Counted from the first letter of the stretch, positions 1-9,041 are shown. The stretch is 64,000 bases of DNA from Rhizobium sp. NXC24 (GCF_002944315.1 NZ_CP024314.1:310001-374000); one strand, 5' to 3'. Made by a program: numbers and translations. The notes: generated by a model not told the origin, from the letters alone.

Positions 1-1
1 C

Positions 2-562
2 GACCCCTCGCATGTGCTCGTCATGCCGGGCGTCTCACCCTTTATCGGCCGCACGGAGGCAGAGGCGCGCGAAAAATACGAGCAGCTCACAAGCCTGATC
101 ATCGAAGAGGATGGGCTGGCGTTGATTAATGCGCTGAGCGGCGGCGAGCTGGATCTTCGGGGCGTCGATCTCGACGGCCCGCTGCCTCCGGCGCCGCCGA
201 CAGAGGGCATGAAAAGCCGCCAGGAACTGATCCGCCGCATTGCGGACGAGAACAATTTCTCCATCCGGCAGCTTTACCAGTGGATCGCTTCCGCGCGTGG
301 CCACTTCACCATCGTCGGCTCTGCGGTCCAGGTCGCGGATACTCTGCAGGAATGGTTCGAAAACGAAGGCGCGGATGGCTTCAACATCCTGCCGCCGTGG
401 CTGCCCACCGGTCTCAATGATTTCGTGGAACTCGTCATTCCCGAGCTGCAGCGCCGCGGTCTGTTCCGCACTGCGTATGAAGGCAAGACCCTCCGCGAAA
501 ATCTGGGCCTGCCTTTCCCGCAGAGCCGTTGGGCCACCGCCTATACGGAAGCTGCCGAATAA
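2..562 (+). CDS. LLM-class flavin-dependent monooxygenase, C-terminal part (5' end outside window)
   Basis: The frame is open from the left edge, so only about the last 186 residues are present. They fit the C-terminal half of the NtaA/SnaA/DszA (FMNH2-dependent, bacterial-luciferase-fold) monooxygenases: a 'MPGVSPFIGRTEAEA' segment, a 'IVGSAVQVADTLQEWF' segment and an ending around 'RENLGLP'. These enzymes use reduced flavin from a partner reductase to oxidise sulfonates, aminopolycarboxylates or thio compounds in the cytoplasm. The permease gene starts 25 bp downstream and a sulfonate/nitrate-type importer follows. This suggests an imported organosulfur or related compound is the substrate. 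The exact substrate cannot be read from the sequence. Confidence 0.88.
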   Translation, partial: DPSHVLVMPGVSPFIGRTEAEAREKYEQLTSLIIEEDGLALINALSGGELDLRGVDLDGPLPPAPPTEGMKSRQELIRRIADENNFSIRQLYQWIASARGHFTIVGSAVQVADTLQEWFENEGADGFNILPPWLPTGLNDFVELVIPELQRRGLFRTAYEGKTLRENLGLPFPQSRWATAYTEAAE

Positions 563-587
563 CCGAGACAGGATAGGGGAAAAGCTC

Positions 588-1433
588 ATGGCGCTTGAAA
601 CTGAACAACAGGCTATTTTTGCGAGCTATCGCGCACCATATTTCTCGCAGAGCAGGCTGGTACGGGAAGCAGGGGCGCTGTTGCGCGGTTTCATCTCGCG
701 CTATAGCCTGATCATCGCTTTTGTTGCTCTCTGGCAAATTTCGCCCTCGCTCGGCTGGAGCAACCCCGCGGTCTTGCCGCCGCCGGATGCGATCCTGCGA
801 GCGCTCTGGGACGGGGTCAGCGGCGGCCCGCTGCTGGGCGACATCGCCATCAGCCTCCAGCGCGCCGGTATTGCATTTGGCGCAGCAGTCGGCGTCGGCA
901 TCCCGCTCGGGCTGTTCATGGGGCAGGTCCGAACTATCGAGCGCAGCCTTGATCCGATCCTGCAACTGTTTCGACAGACCTCCGCACTGGCGCTCTATCC
1001 CGTGTTCATCCTGTTGCTCGGCCTTGGCGAAGCGTCAAAAATCTTTGTGATCTTTTGGGCGACGCTGTTCCCAACACTTCTCGCCACGATTGGGGGAGTC
1101 AAGCAAGTAGACCCAAAGCTGGTGGAAATGTCGCGTGTCTACGGTGCCAAGCCGCTTACCGTGTTTCGCCGCGTCGTCCTGCCGGCTTCCCTGCCGCAGA
1201 TCTTTGTTGGGTTGCGGCTGAGTGCCACCACCTCGCTTTTGCTGCTCATCGCCGCGGAAATGATCGGCGCCAATTCCGGTGTCGGATTTCAGGTGATGAA
1301 TGCCCAGTACAATTTCCAGATCCCGTTGATGTTCGCGGCGATTCTATTGCTCGCACTTCTCGGACTGTCGGCGAATTTCATCCTCGAGGCATTGCAGGCT
1401 CGGCTCTGCCGTTGGTCCAATCCTCGAGACTGA
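588..1433 (+). CDS. ABC transporter permease, sulfonate/nitrate/taurine (SsuC/TauC) type
   Basis: The product is 281 residues with about six hydrophobic spans and a BPD_transp_1 core. The EAA-like loop is seen around 'EMSRVYGAKPLTVFRRVVLPASLPQIFVGLRLS', read here as two halves, EMSRVYGAKPLTVF and RRVVLPASLPQI. ATG 588 was chosen because it follows a GGGGAAAAG ribosome site and gives a family-normal N-terminus. The frame stays open further upstream but overlaps the monooxygenase. It forms the membrane channel for the binding protein and ATPase that follow. Gene order monooxygenase-permease-binding protein-ATPase indicates one operon. Confidence 0.9.
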   Translation: MALETEQQAIFASYRAPYFSQSRLVREAGALLRGFISRYSLIIAFVALWQISPSLGWSNPAVLPPPDAILRALWDGVSGGPLLGDIAISLQRAGIAFGAAVGVGIPLGLFMGQVRTIERSLDPILQLFRQTSALALYPVFILLLGLGEASKIFVIFWATLFPTLLATIGGVKQVDPKLVEMSRVYGAKPLTVFRRVVLPASLPQIFVGLRLSATTSLLLLIAAEMIGANSGVGFQVMNAQYNFQIPLMFAAILLLALLGLSANFILEALQARLCRWSNPRD

Positions 1434-1483
1434 AGCCTGAAACGCGCCACCATTTTCCATCTCATCCGATCTATGGAGTTCAC

Positions 1484-2488
1484 ATGCAGATTTCGCGTCG
1501 TTCTTTCGGTATCGCCGCAGTCGCAGCCGGCATGCTTCTGGCCGTCCCGGCAAGTGCTACCTTCGCTGCCGAGACAGATCAGGTCACCATCCGCTACCTC
1601 GCAAGCCAGGGCGGTCTTGCCGCTCATGAACTTGCCGATGCGCTCGGTTATTTCAAGGACACCGGCGTGACGGTAAAGGATGTCGGTTATGCCCAGGGCG
1701 GTCCGGCCTCCCTCTTCGCGCTGGCGTCGGGCAACGTTGAGGTCGGCGGTGCTGCGACCGCCGCGGTGCTGAACTCGATCGCCGGCGGCAACGATTTCGT
1801 CGCAGCCTATCCCTCGAATGGCATCGACAAGGTAACCGAGAGCATCTTCTATTCGCTTGACGGCAGCCCGATCAAATCGATCAAGGATCTGGCCGGCAAG
1901 ACGATCGCCGTCAATACGCTTGGCGCCCATCTCGATTATACCGTGCGCGAAGCGCTGCATTCTGTCGGCCTGCCGGAAAATGCGGCGAAGCTCGTCGTCG
2001 TTCCGGGTCCTCAGCTCGAACAGGTTCTGCGCTCCAAGCAGGTCGATGTGACGGCTTTCGGCTACTGGCAGAAGACCTATGAAGGCGTGGCACTGAAAAA
2101 CGGTGGTCTTCAGAAGATCTTTGGCGACACGGACGTGCTCGGTGAAATCGCCGGCGGCTTTACGGTGCTGCGCCGCGATTGGATCAAGCAACACCCGCAA
2201 GCGGCCAAGATCTTCGTTGAGAAGTCGCAGGCCGCGCTCGAATACGCGCGTCTTCACCCTGAAGAGACCAAGGCAGTAATCGCCAAGGTCTTGGCCTCGC
2301 GCGGCGAGAATGCGGATATTGCGCAATATTTCACAGGTTATGGCGTGCGCGAAGGCGGCAAGGCCGTGCCGCGCGACCTGCAATTCTGGATCGACATTCT
2401 CGCTCGCGGCGGCGTTCTGAAGCCTGGCCAGCTCAAGGCGGAAGACATTCTCTACGATCCGGCGAACTTCGCCGTCGCCGGCAACTGA
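1484..2488 (+). CDS. ABC transporter substrate-binding protein, SsuA/NMT1 type
   Basis: The product is 334 residues. It begins MQISRRSFGIAAVAAG, a twin-arginine-like n-region followed by a hydrophobic stretch and a likely AXA cleavage site near 'ATFAAE'. It therefore acts in the periplasm. The mature part shows the family pattern 'IRYLASQGGLAAHELADALGYFKDTGV' (given here as a description of the first strand and helix) and a later 'LAGKTIAVNTLGAHLD' segment. It captures the substrate for the importer. ATG 1484 follows GGAG at a short spacing, and the ATPase starts 11 bp after the stop. The ligand is inferred only as sulfonate-like. Confidence 0.88.
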   Translation: MQISRRSFGIAAVAAGMLLAVPASATFAAETDQVTIRYLASQGGLAAHELADALGYFKDTGVTVKDVGYAQGGPASLFALASGNVEVGGAATAAVLNSIAGGNDFVAAYPSNGIDKVTESIFYSLDGSPIKSIKDLAGKTIAVNTLGAHLDYTVREALHSVGLPENAAKLVVVPGPQLEQVLRSKQVDVTAFGYWQKTYEGVALKNGGLQKIFGDTDVLGEIAGGFTVLRRDWIKQHPQAAKIFVEKSQAALEYARLHPEETKAVIAKVLASRGENADIAQYFTGYGVREGGKAVPRDLQFWIDILARGGVLKPGQLKAEDILYDPANFAVAGN

Positions 2489-2499
2489 GGAGCGGGCCG

Positions 2500-3270
2500 A
2501 TGGCTGTCGCTGAACCAACCTTGCGCGGAGAGGTGACGATCAAGAACCTCTCCAAATCCTACTCGATCAACGGCCGCCATCTTAATGTGCTGCAGGGGGT
2601 CAGCAACCACATTCGCGCCGGCGAAAGCCTGGCGATCGTGGGCGCTTCGGGTTCGGGCAAGACGACTCTGCTCAGGGTTCTCGCCGGGCTCGAGAATGCG
2701 GATAGAGGCGATGTGCTGATCGATGGCCAGCCCGTTCACGGCGTCGGCACAGATCGCGCCGTCATTTTTCAGGAGCCAAGGCTTCTGCCTTGGCTCACAG
2801 TGCTCGACAACGTCGCTTTCCCGCTCGAAAATCAAGGTCTCAGGAAGGCCGAGGCGCGTGCGCGTGCGCGCCACTATGTCCAGCTCGTCGGCCTCGGCGA
2901 ATTCGCCGACGCCTTGCCGTCGCAGCTTTCGGGTGGCATGGCTCAGCGTGTCGGCATCGCCCGGGCGTTGGCCGTAAAGCCTGAAATCCTGCTGCTCGAC
3001 GAGCCTTTCGGCGCGCTCGACGCCATGACCAAGATCACCATGCAGGAAGAGCTCGCTCGCATCTGGCGGGAGGAGAAAGTGACGATGATCCTCGTCACGC
3101 ACGATCTTGAGGAGGCGGTCTATCTCGCCGACCGGGTCCTCATCCTCTCCAAGGAAAAGGGTGGCCGCACCCGCGAGATCGAGATCGACCTTCCGCGGCC
3201 GCGCAACCGCAGCGAGGCGCGCTTCGTCAGGTTTCGCGAACAACTGTTGAACGCCTTTGGGCTGCACTGA
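2500..3270 (+). CDS. ABC transporter ATP-binding protein, SsuB/TauB type
   Basis: The product is 256 residues. Walker A GASGSGKTT lies at about residues 48-56, the signature is 'LSGGMAQRVGIARAL', Walker B is 'ILLLDEPFGALD', and the switch histidine is in 'LVTHDLEEAV'. 'SGGM' with 'FGALDAMTK' is usual for the nitrate/sulfonate/taurine import ATPases. It drives uptake through the upstream permease. It is the last gene of the operon; the next gene lies on the other strand. Confidence 0.92.
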   Translation: MAVAEPTLRGEVTIKNLSKSYSINGRHLNVLQGVSNHIRAGESLAIVGASGSGKTTLLRVLAGLENADRGDVLIDGQPVHGVGTDRAVIFQEPRLLPWLTVLDNVAFPLENQGLRKAEARARARHYVQLVGLGEFADALPSQLSGGMAQRVGIARALAVKPEILLLDEPFGALDAMTKITMQEELARIWREEKVTMILVTHDLEEAVYLADRVLILSKEKGGRTREIEIDLPRPRNRSEARFVRFREQLLNAFGLH

Positions 3271-3429
3271 AGTTTGGCTAAGTAGCCTTTGAGAAAGAGA
3301 ATGATATGGCCCAGCGTGACGGTCAGTTGAGCCCCGGCGCGTTCCTTTTATACACCGGCCAGTCTATCTCTCATCCTGAGAAGCTTTGTCGCCTCGGTCA
3401 TCGCGGCGCCTTTTTCCGGGATCTATACG

Positions 3430-4203
3430 CTACGCCTTGAACGGCTTTACACCTGTCATATCCGCCAGCTTGTCCATGAGCCTGTCCTGATACGCCGGGT
3501 CCGTGACCCCTGCGGCGGGCTGGCGTCGTTGGCGATGGTACCAATAGGCGCCGCTGATCTTGGCGGCTTCATCGTCGCTTGTCGCGAGCCAGGTCTGTGT
3601 CTGATGGCCCATCTGAAGATCATCGGGCGCTCCGACCCCGCCCATCTTCGTCGGTACCCAGCCGGGGTCTACCGCATTGCTGAGGACCTCCGGCCAGTGG
3701 CGTGCAACGGCGGCTGCGAGCGTGGCGACATGTAGCTTGCTTTCCGAATAGGCCTGGCTTGCATTCCATGAGCGTTGTTTCCAGTCGATATCATCGATGG
3801 ACCCGCCGCCGCTCTGGTGCATGCCGCTGCTGAGGTAGACCAAGCGATCGGGTCGTTCGATCAGGGCCGTGAGTAGGTAAGGCGCGAGCGTATTGACCGC
3901 CAAGATTTTCGCATGGCCTTCGGCCGTCTCTCCGCGGCTTCTCTCGAGGTAGATGCCGGCATTGTGGATGATAGCGTTCATACGCCCGATCTCGTTGACA
4001 TGATCCGCAATGGACCGCGTCTCCGCATCGCTGCTGAGATCGCCGATGACGACTGCCAAAGCCCTGGATTTCAAGTGGGCGACAGCCGAAGCTCTGTCGC
4101 GTGACCGTGCATGCAATACGACTTCATGGCCGTCATCCATGAGGGCACGCGCGGCCGCCAAGCCGAGACCATCGGTGGATCCTGTAACGAAAACACGGCT
4201 CAT
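3430..4203 (-). CDS. Short-chain dehydrogenase/reductase (SDR)
   Basis: The product is 257 residues. An NAD(P)-binding TGSTDGLG motif lies at residues 7-14, followed by an 'NAG' motif ('IIHNAGIYLE') and the catalytic YxxxK in 'YSESKLHVA'. The substrate is unknown. The start at 4203 is preferred over the in-frame GTG at 4212 because GAAAGG lies 8 bp upstream of the ATG. It is convergent with the sulfonate importer and stands alone. Confidence 0.85.
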   Translation of the reverse strand: MSRVFVTGSTDGLGLAAARALMDDGHEVVLHARSRDRASAVAHLKSRALAVVIGDLSSDAETRSIADHVNEIGRMNAIIHNAGIYLERSRGETAEGHAKILAVNTLAPYLLTALIERPDRLVYLSSGMHQSGGGSIDDIDWKQRSWNASQAYSESKLHVATLAAAVARHWPEVLSNAVDPGWVPTKMGGVGAPDDLQMGHQTQTWLATSDDEAAKISGAYWYHRQRRQPAAGVTDPAYQDRLMDKLADMTGVKPFKA

Positions 4204-4269
4204 GGTAATCACCTTTCATCGCTGCTTGCCCTTGATCGCCCGAACGGCGATCCAGTAAGCGATTAAAAT

Positions 4270-4379
4270 ACTTAAATGACATGCGTCGGTTCGGCACCGC
4301 AAAGTGCAGTTCCGGGTAATGCCCGGACGAGCACTATGACCTGACTTCCCTCTGCCGGCGCCCGGTGGAGGGATTTTTT
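4270..4379 (+). ncRNA. Candidate small RNA ending in an intrinsic terminator
   Basis: The 195 bp between two minus-strand genes carries a plus-strand intrinsic terminator (4348-4379) with no plus-strand gene ahead of it. Just upstream is a second hairpin, TCCGGG-TAATG-CCCGGA (about 4310-4326). A TAAAAT hexamer at 4264-4269 could serve as a -10 box, but I see no matching -35. This is what a roughly 100-nt sRNA would look like. I do not recognise it as a named rhizobial sRNA family, and the 5' end is a guess. Confidence 0.3.
4348..4379 (+). terminator. Intrinsic terminator, plus strand
   Basis: Arms CCCTCTGCCG and CGGTGGAGGG pair over ten positions (two of them G-U) around the loop GCGCC, followed by A and six T. 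The T-run is on the plus strand only, so it does not fit either neighbouring minus-strand gene. Confidence 0.6.
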
Positions 4380-4398
4380 GTGGTTGCGGCGCAAATGC

Positions 4399-4626
4399 CT
4401 AACCTTCGGCAGTCTTGAAGGGGTTCTCGGCGGTCCATTCGGTACCCAGCGGTTCGCCGCAATTGTCCCAACCACCGGCCTCGTCCATGACCTGCCATCG
4501 GCCCCTCTTGCCGCGCTTGGCCTCATCGCTGTTCGGCTTATAAGGTAAAAAGCGATATGGTTGGATTATGCGCCGGTAGATGACGGTTCCGTCCTCCGGC
4601 ATTTCATCGGTTCGCCAGTCCACCAT
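4399..4626 (-). CDS. Small conserved-looking hypothetical protein, 75 aa
   Basis: The product is 75 residues, hydrophilic and Trp/Gly-rich, with 'RGRWQVMDEAGGWDNC' in its centre and no signal peptide or membrane span. The start is well supported by GGGAGGGAAG about 6 bp before the ATG. It lies downstream of the MFS exporter on the same strand and overlaps the end of a possible 48-codon gene. I cannot assign a function. Confidence 0.68.
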   Translation of the reverse strand: MVDWRTDEMPEDGTVIYRRIIQPYRFLPYKPNSDEAKRGKRGRWQVMDEAGGWDNCGEPLGTEWTAENPFKTAEG

Positions 4627-4750
4627 GTCTTCCCTCCCGCTCCATTTCCCGCCGTTTTTGGGCGGCGGCGATTATGCCATCGATGCTCACAGCAAGACCA
4701 GCGAGTTTTGCCTCAGCGTCATAGCGATAGAGCAGGGATGTCGCCTTCAA
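4604..4750 (-). CDS. Possible 48-residue small protein with TTG start
   Basis: A TTG codon at 4750-4748 overlaps the TGA stop of the MFS gene (TTGA), the arrangement used for translational coupling. The frame runs 48 codons to a TGA at 4606-4604, overlapping the start of the next small gene by 23 bp. The peptide is Ala/Leu/Arg-rich with 'LAGLAVSIDGIIAAAQKRRE', probably helical. No independent ribosome site is visible, so the call rests on the overlap geometry only. Confidence 0.35.
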   Translation of the reverse strand: MKATSLLYRYDAEAKLAGLAVSIDGIIAAAQKRREMEREGRHGGLANR

Positions 4751-6378
4751 TGATGTAGGTCGATCGGCGTCTTGTGGAAGACGTCGTCCGAGGGTGGAAT
4801 GGCCTGGCGCTCGATCATGCGATGCACATGCGGCGGGTCATTGCCGCCGTGGAGAGCCCGCAGCCGATCGGTATTTTCCGCATCCGCCTGCGTGCGCCGC
4901 TGGTTGTGGCGGATATATTCCACCCAGGTCGGTGTGTGGTAGGTTTCCGTCCAGATGCCGGGTTTTTCCAGATCGCGCATCAGTGCCCAGTTTCTGGCGC
5001 CGTCGCGGATACGAATCCGCCGCCGTTCGGCCATCAATGTCAGAAATTCCGGCAGGTCGTCGTCGCTGATCTGATAATCGACAAGGATGACGATCGGGCC
5101 GCTGCGCGGTTTGATGTCCAGGCCAAGGGAAGGTTCGATGAAGCGATTCAACGGATCAAGATTTAGCGAGGCAAAGGCCGGCATGGAGAAACGCAGACCG
5201 ATGGCAATGCCGACCAGCATGACCGCGGCCGAGCCGTAAAGCGCATTCGAGACACCATATCGATCGGCTGCAATACCCCAGAGCCAACTGCCGCCGGCAA
5301 TGCCGCCAAACGTCACTGTCTGATAAAGCGACAGGGCGCGGCCGACGACCCAGCGCGGTGTTGATAGTTGGACGATCGTATTGAACAGCGAAAGTGCCAG
5401 CACCCAGCAGGCCCCCGAAACGAGCAGACCGGTGCAGGTAAGGATTACGAAGGGACTCGACGCCGTCAGCGCCATACTGCCCGCAAATCCGGCGAAGGCG
5501 TAGCGGATGATCGTCTCACTGCTCAGCGCCTCGCGAAGCCGGGCATTGAGCGCGCCACCGCCGATCGCTCCGATGCCGAAGGAGCCAAGCATGAAGCCGT
5601 AGGTGAGCGGTCCGCCGGAAACCAGATCGATCGCGACGATCGGCAGAAGGGCGAGCACCGAGCTTGCTCCGACACCGAAGATGAAGCCGCGGACAAGCAC
5701 TTTTTCGAGATTCGGCGACATCGAGATGTAACGGAGCCCCGCAAAGATCGCGCTGCCCAGATTTTCGCGCGGCAGCGTCGATGTGGGGAGGGCGGGCTTC
5801 CAGCGCATCAGCGCGTAGATGAGCGGAAAATAGCTGACGGCATTGACGGCAAAGGCGGCGGCAGCGCCGGCAGCCGCAACGATGATGCCACCGATCGCTG
5901 GGCCGACGCTTCGGGTCATGTTGAAGCCCATGCTGTTCAGCGTCACGGCATTCGGCAGATCCTCACGGGGCACCATGTCTCCGACCGACGCCTGCCAGGA
6001 CGGATTGTTGAGCGCCGTTCCGCAACCGATCAGGAAGGTAAAGAGCAGAAGCAGCCAGGGGGTGATCCAGCCAAGCAGGGCACATAAAGTCAGGATTACG
6101 GAAACGGTCAGCATCAGGCACTGCGCCGTCAGCATCACGCGGCGGCGGTCGAAATTGTCGGCAAGGGCGCCGGAAACCAGCGAAAACAGCATGATCGGCA
6201 ACGCGGTCGAGGTTTGGACCAGCGCCACCATGTCTTCCGATGAAGTGATGGTCGTCATCATCCAGGCGGCGCCGACGGCTTGGACCAGCCCGCCGAAATT
6301 CGACGCAAGGCTCGCGAACCAGATCCTGCGATAGGTCTCGTGCTTAAGCGGCGCAAGCGTTGACGAATTCGATGACAA
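4747..6378 (-). CDS. MFS transporter, MFS_3/EntS-like exporter with C-terminal domain
   Basis: The product is 543 residues. About twelve membrane spans fill residues 20-410, with the MFS loop-2 motif seen as 'SGALADNFDRRRVML'. After the last span a soluble tail of about 130 residues ('GPIVILVDYQISDDDLPEFL' onward, ending in a His-rich stretch) matches the antibiotic-monooxygenase-like tail common in MFS_3 proteins. It is probably a proton-driven exporter of a siderophore or other small hydrophobic compound. The substrate is unknown. It is divergent from the chemoreceptor gene. Confidence 0.85.
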   Translation of the reverse strand: MSSNSSTLAPLKHETYRRIWFASLASNFGGLVQAVGAAWMMTTITSSEDMVALVQTSTALPIMLFSLVSGALADNFDRRRVMLTAQCLMLTVSVILTLCALLGWITPWLLLLFTFLIGCGTALNNPSWQASVGDMVPREDLPNAVTLNSMGFNMTRSVGPAIGGIIVAAAGAAAAFAVNAVSYFPLIYALMRWKPALPTSTLPRENLGSAIFAGLRYISMSPNLEKVLVRGFIFGVGASSVLALLPIVAIDLVSGGPLTYGFMLGSFGIGAIGGGALNARLREALSSETIIRYAFAGFAGSMALTASSPFVILTCTGLLVSGACWVLALSLFNTIVQLSTPRWVVGRALSLYQTVTFGGIAGGSWLWGIAADRYGVSNALYGSAAVMLVGIAIGLRFSMPAFASLNLDPLNRFIEPSLGLDIKPRSGPIVILVDYQISDDDLPEFLTLMAERRRIRIRDGARNWALMRDLEKPGIWTETYHTPTWVEYIRHNQRRTQADAENTDRLRALHGGNDPPHVHRMIERQAIPPSDDVFHKTPIDLHH

Positions 6379-6677
6379 GGTTCCTCCAGCCCGTCTGATT
6401 CCCCCATCGCTTCAGTATATGACGAAGCTATGCGGTGACTAGGCAGGATTAGCGGGCAATGACGCCTTCGGTTGTAGTCTCGTTTTCGGGCTATGGCATT
6501 GAGCAATTTCTGATTGCTATCCGCAATTCGGCGTGGGTGGCTAAGCCCGTCATCGCCGACGATTTCGTGAGATCCCCTGAAAATCAAGGGGAAGTTAATC
6601 CGAAATTATCTATCTGGTGCGACATTTTGACCGACCACCAAGCCGGTTATCCCGAGTGCCTTCGATTGGAGACCCGC
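6379..6677. other. Divergent intergenic region, 299 bp
   Basis: This separates the MFS exporter (minus) from the chemoreceptor (plus) and must hold both promoters. A weak inverted repeat CCCCTGA...TCAAGGGG lies near 6575-6595. I see no gene, no convincing sigma-70 pair and no known operator. An open frame from about 6459 into the chemoreceptor has no ribosome site and is not taken as coding. Confidence 0.5.
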
Positions 6678-8576
6678 ATGAAACGTCCAAGCATCAAGCA
6701 AGCCCTGATCTTAAAGCTGGCGATCATCAGTATATTCATCGTCGGCCTATCCTATGTCTCGCTGAGCACGATTTCCACGCTCAGCGCCAATGCTGAGCAG
6801 ATTGGCACCTTCTGGATGCATCGACTTGTGACGGCTCGCGAGATCAAGGGCAACTTTCTCAATCTGAAACTGGTCTATGCCCAATATCTCCTCGAAGACA
6901 CTGCGGAGGAGCGGAACACGGGAAAGCAACAGATCGACGCCGCTGCCGCTGCACTCGAGAAGGTCGTTATCGAATACGAAAAGGGCGTACGCACCGAGCG
7001 TGGGCGCGAGCTGATCAATCAGATCAAGCCGGAACTGAGCAGATATAGCGGATTGGCGGAGCAAATGATCGCGCTGCAAAATAGCGGCAAGCCATCCGAA
7101 GCGACCCGCTTCTTCAAGGAGAATATGGAGCTGCAGGCCGAACAGGTGAACAAGGGGGTGGCGGATCTGGTCGCCTTCATTCTCAACCAGGCTGAAAGCT
7201 TTGTGGCAGCGAGCGACGCCTCCGCGAAGTCCGCTTTTGCGTTGACGGCTACGATCGCCCTGCTCGCGATACTCATCGCCATAGCTGGCATTGTGTTTGC
7301 GATATCAGGCATCGCCAATCCGATCCGTCGAATCGCATCCGCCATGGGGCGTTTGTCGGATGGCGACCTCAATAGTGATATCCCCTATGCCGGCCGCGCC
7401 GACGAAGTGGGCGAAATGGCCTGTGCCGTCGAAGTCTTCCGCCGGAATGCTCTTAATGTCGTCAGGCTCGAGAAGGAGGCGGCTGCATCCCGTAGCGAGA
7501 GCGAGGCGGCACGCGCGGCAGCCCAGCAGCGCGCCGAAAGGGAGGCCGAACAGTTGCGCTTCGCGACCACCACATTGGGCGGGGGCCTCCGGCGGCTGGC
7601 GGCAGGCGACATATCATTTCAGCTTTCGGAGCAATTTGCGGCCGAATACGAGGCGCTGCGCGAGGACTTCAATGCTTCGCTCCGTCAACTGGGCGTGACG
7701 ATCGGCGCGGTGCTGCAGACGGTACACAGCATAGACAATGGCACCGGTGAAATCGCATCTGGTGCCCAGGATCTTTCCAAGCGCACCGAACAACAGGCAG
7801 CTTCTCTCGAAGAGACCGCTGCCGCCTTGGACGAGATGACGTCGAATGTCGCTATGGCGACGAAACGCACCGACGAGGCGCGCAATGTCGCCGCAGAAGC
7901 CGATGTCAGCGCCCGGCGGTCGGCAACGGTAGTATCGGAAGCAGAGCAAGCCATGCGGCGCATCGAGGACAGTTCGCAGCAGATTTCGAATATCATTGGC
8001 GTAATCGATGAAATCGCCTTCCAGACGAACCTGTTGGCGCTCAACGCCGGTGTCGAGGCCGCGCGGGCGGGTGAGGCGGGTAAAGGTTTCGCAGTGGTCG
8101 CCCAGGAAGTCCGCGAGCTTGCCCAGCGTGCCGCGCAGGCTGCCAAGGAGATCAAGGGACTTATTCAGAAGTCATCGACGGAAGTGGGAAATGGCGTGAA
8201 ACTGGTTCTCGAAACCGGAGCGTCGCTGAAGTCGATCGGTGAGTACGTTGCCCAGATCAACCAGGTCATGGATGCAATTGCCACCTCGGCGCGCGAGCAG
8301 TCGACTGGACTTGCCGAAATTAACACGGCGGTCAATCAGATGGACCAGGCGACCCAGCAAAATGCGGCGATGGTCGAGCAGTCGACGGCCGCTGCCGCCT
8401 CGTTGTCCTCCGAGGCGAGCCGCCTGCGGGATCTGGTCAATCAGTTTCAATTGGACAGTGGCCAGAACGTGATGGATACGCAGCGGAATGTGCGGTGGTT
8501 GGAAAGCGGCAGACCACAGAAGGTGGTCGCTCGCACCGAGGAGGACTACAGCCATCAAATTGTCATCCATTATTAA
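6678..8576 (+). CDS. Methyl-accepting chemotaxis protein
   Basis: The product is 632 residues. One membrane span lies at about 11-30, then a periplasmic four-helix-type sensor, a second span at about 187-212, HAMP, and a long cytoplasmic coiled coil. The signalling tip is 'DEIAFQTNLLALNAGVEAAR' near residue 445. It relays ligand binding to CheW/CheA. The ligand is unknown and no che genes are nearby. The C-terminus (ending 'QIVIHY') lacks a CheR/CheB-tethering pentapeptide. ATG 6678 was chosen because GGAG lies 6 bp upstream. Confidence 0.92.
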   Translation: MKRPSIKQALILKLAIISIFIVGLSYVSLSTISTLSANAEQIGTFWMHRLVTAREIKGNFLNLKLVYAQYLLEDTAEERNTGKQQIDAAAAALEKVVIEYEKGVRTERGRELINQIKPELSRYSGLAEQMIALQNSGKPSEATRFFKENMELQAEQVNKGVADLVAFILNQAESFVAASDASAKSAFALTATIALLAILIAIAGIVFAISGIANPIRRIASAMGRLSDGDLNSDIPYAGRADEVGEMACAVEVFRRNALNVVRLEKEAAASRSESEAARAAAQQRAEREAEQLRFATTTLGGGLRRLAAGDISFQLSEQFAAEYEALREDFNASLRQLGVTIGAVLQTVHSIDNGTGEIASGAQDLSKRTEQQAASLEETAAALDEMTSNVAMATKRTDEARNVAAEADVSARRSATVVSEAEQAMRRIEDSSQQISNIIGVIDEIAFQTNLLALNAGVEAARAGEAGKGFAVVAQEVRELAQRAAQAAKEIKGLIQKSSTEVGNGVKLVLETGASLKSIGEYVAQINQVMDAIATSAREQSTGLAEINTAVNQMDQATQQNAAMVEQSTAAAASLSSEASRLRDLVNQFQLDSGQNVMDTQRNVRWLESGRPQKVVARTEEDYSHQIVIHY

Positions 8577-8630
8577 CGCGCCGGTCGTATGGGAGTGCTG
8601 AGCCGCCACTTCTAGTTTGAAAGGATGTTT

Positions 8631-9041
8631 ATGAAGGCGCTTTTCATCGCACTCATCGCTGCCGGTGTTTTTGTTCCGCCGGCGTCCGCTCAATCGACGA
8701 TTACGCGCGCGAAATCGGATCATCTGATCGAAACATACCGCGCTTATATCGGCCGCGACGACCTTTACAATTCCAGTGGCGCTCGCCTCAGGGAACCGTG
8801 GCAGATCATCCGCCAAGACCGAGCAAACTTCTATGTCTATGGTCGCCGCGATCGTGGAGACGAAGCGGACAAGTTTTTCGCCGACAAGCGTAACCGTGAA
8901 ACGCTTGAAGCAATGCTTGCCAGCGGTTCCATCTCGCCGTCCGCTGCGAGCATGATCGTTCAGGGTGATATTTGGATCAACGTCAGTATTTATGGCGATG
9001 GCAACATCGGCGATAGGCTGGATGTTACAGTTTCCGATTGA
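8631..9041 (+). CDS. Small exported protein, unknown function
   Basis: The product is 136 residues. An N-terminal signal peptide (MKALFIALIAAGVFVPPASAQ) ends at a clear ASA-Q cleavage site, so the mature protein is periplasmic or secreted. The mature part holds 'YIGRDDLYNSSGARL' and is not a family I recognise. ATG 8631 is preferred to ATG 8625 because GAAAGG is 6 bp upstream of the former and touches the latter. Confidence 0.7.
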   Translation: MKALFIALIAAGVFVPPASAQSTITRAKSDHLIETYRAYIGRDDLYNSSGARLREPWQIIRQDRANFYVYGRRDRGDEADKFFADKRNRETLEAMLASGSISPSAASMIVQGDIWINVSIYGDGNIGDRLDVTVSD

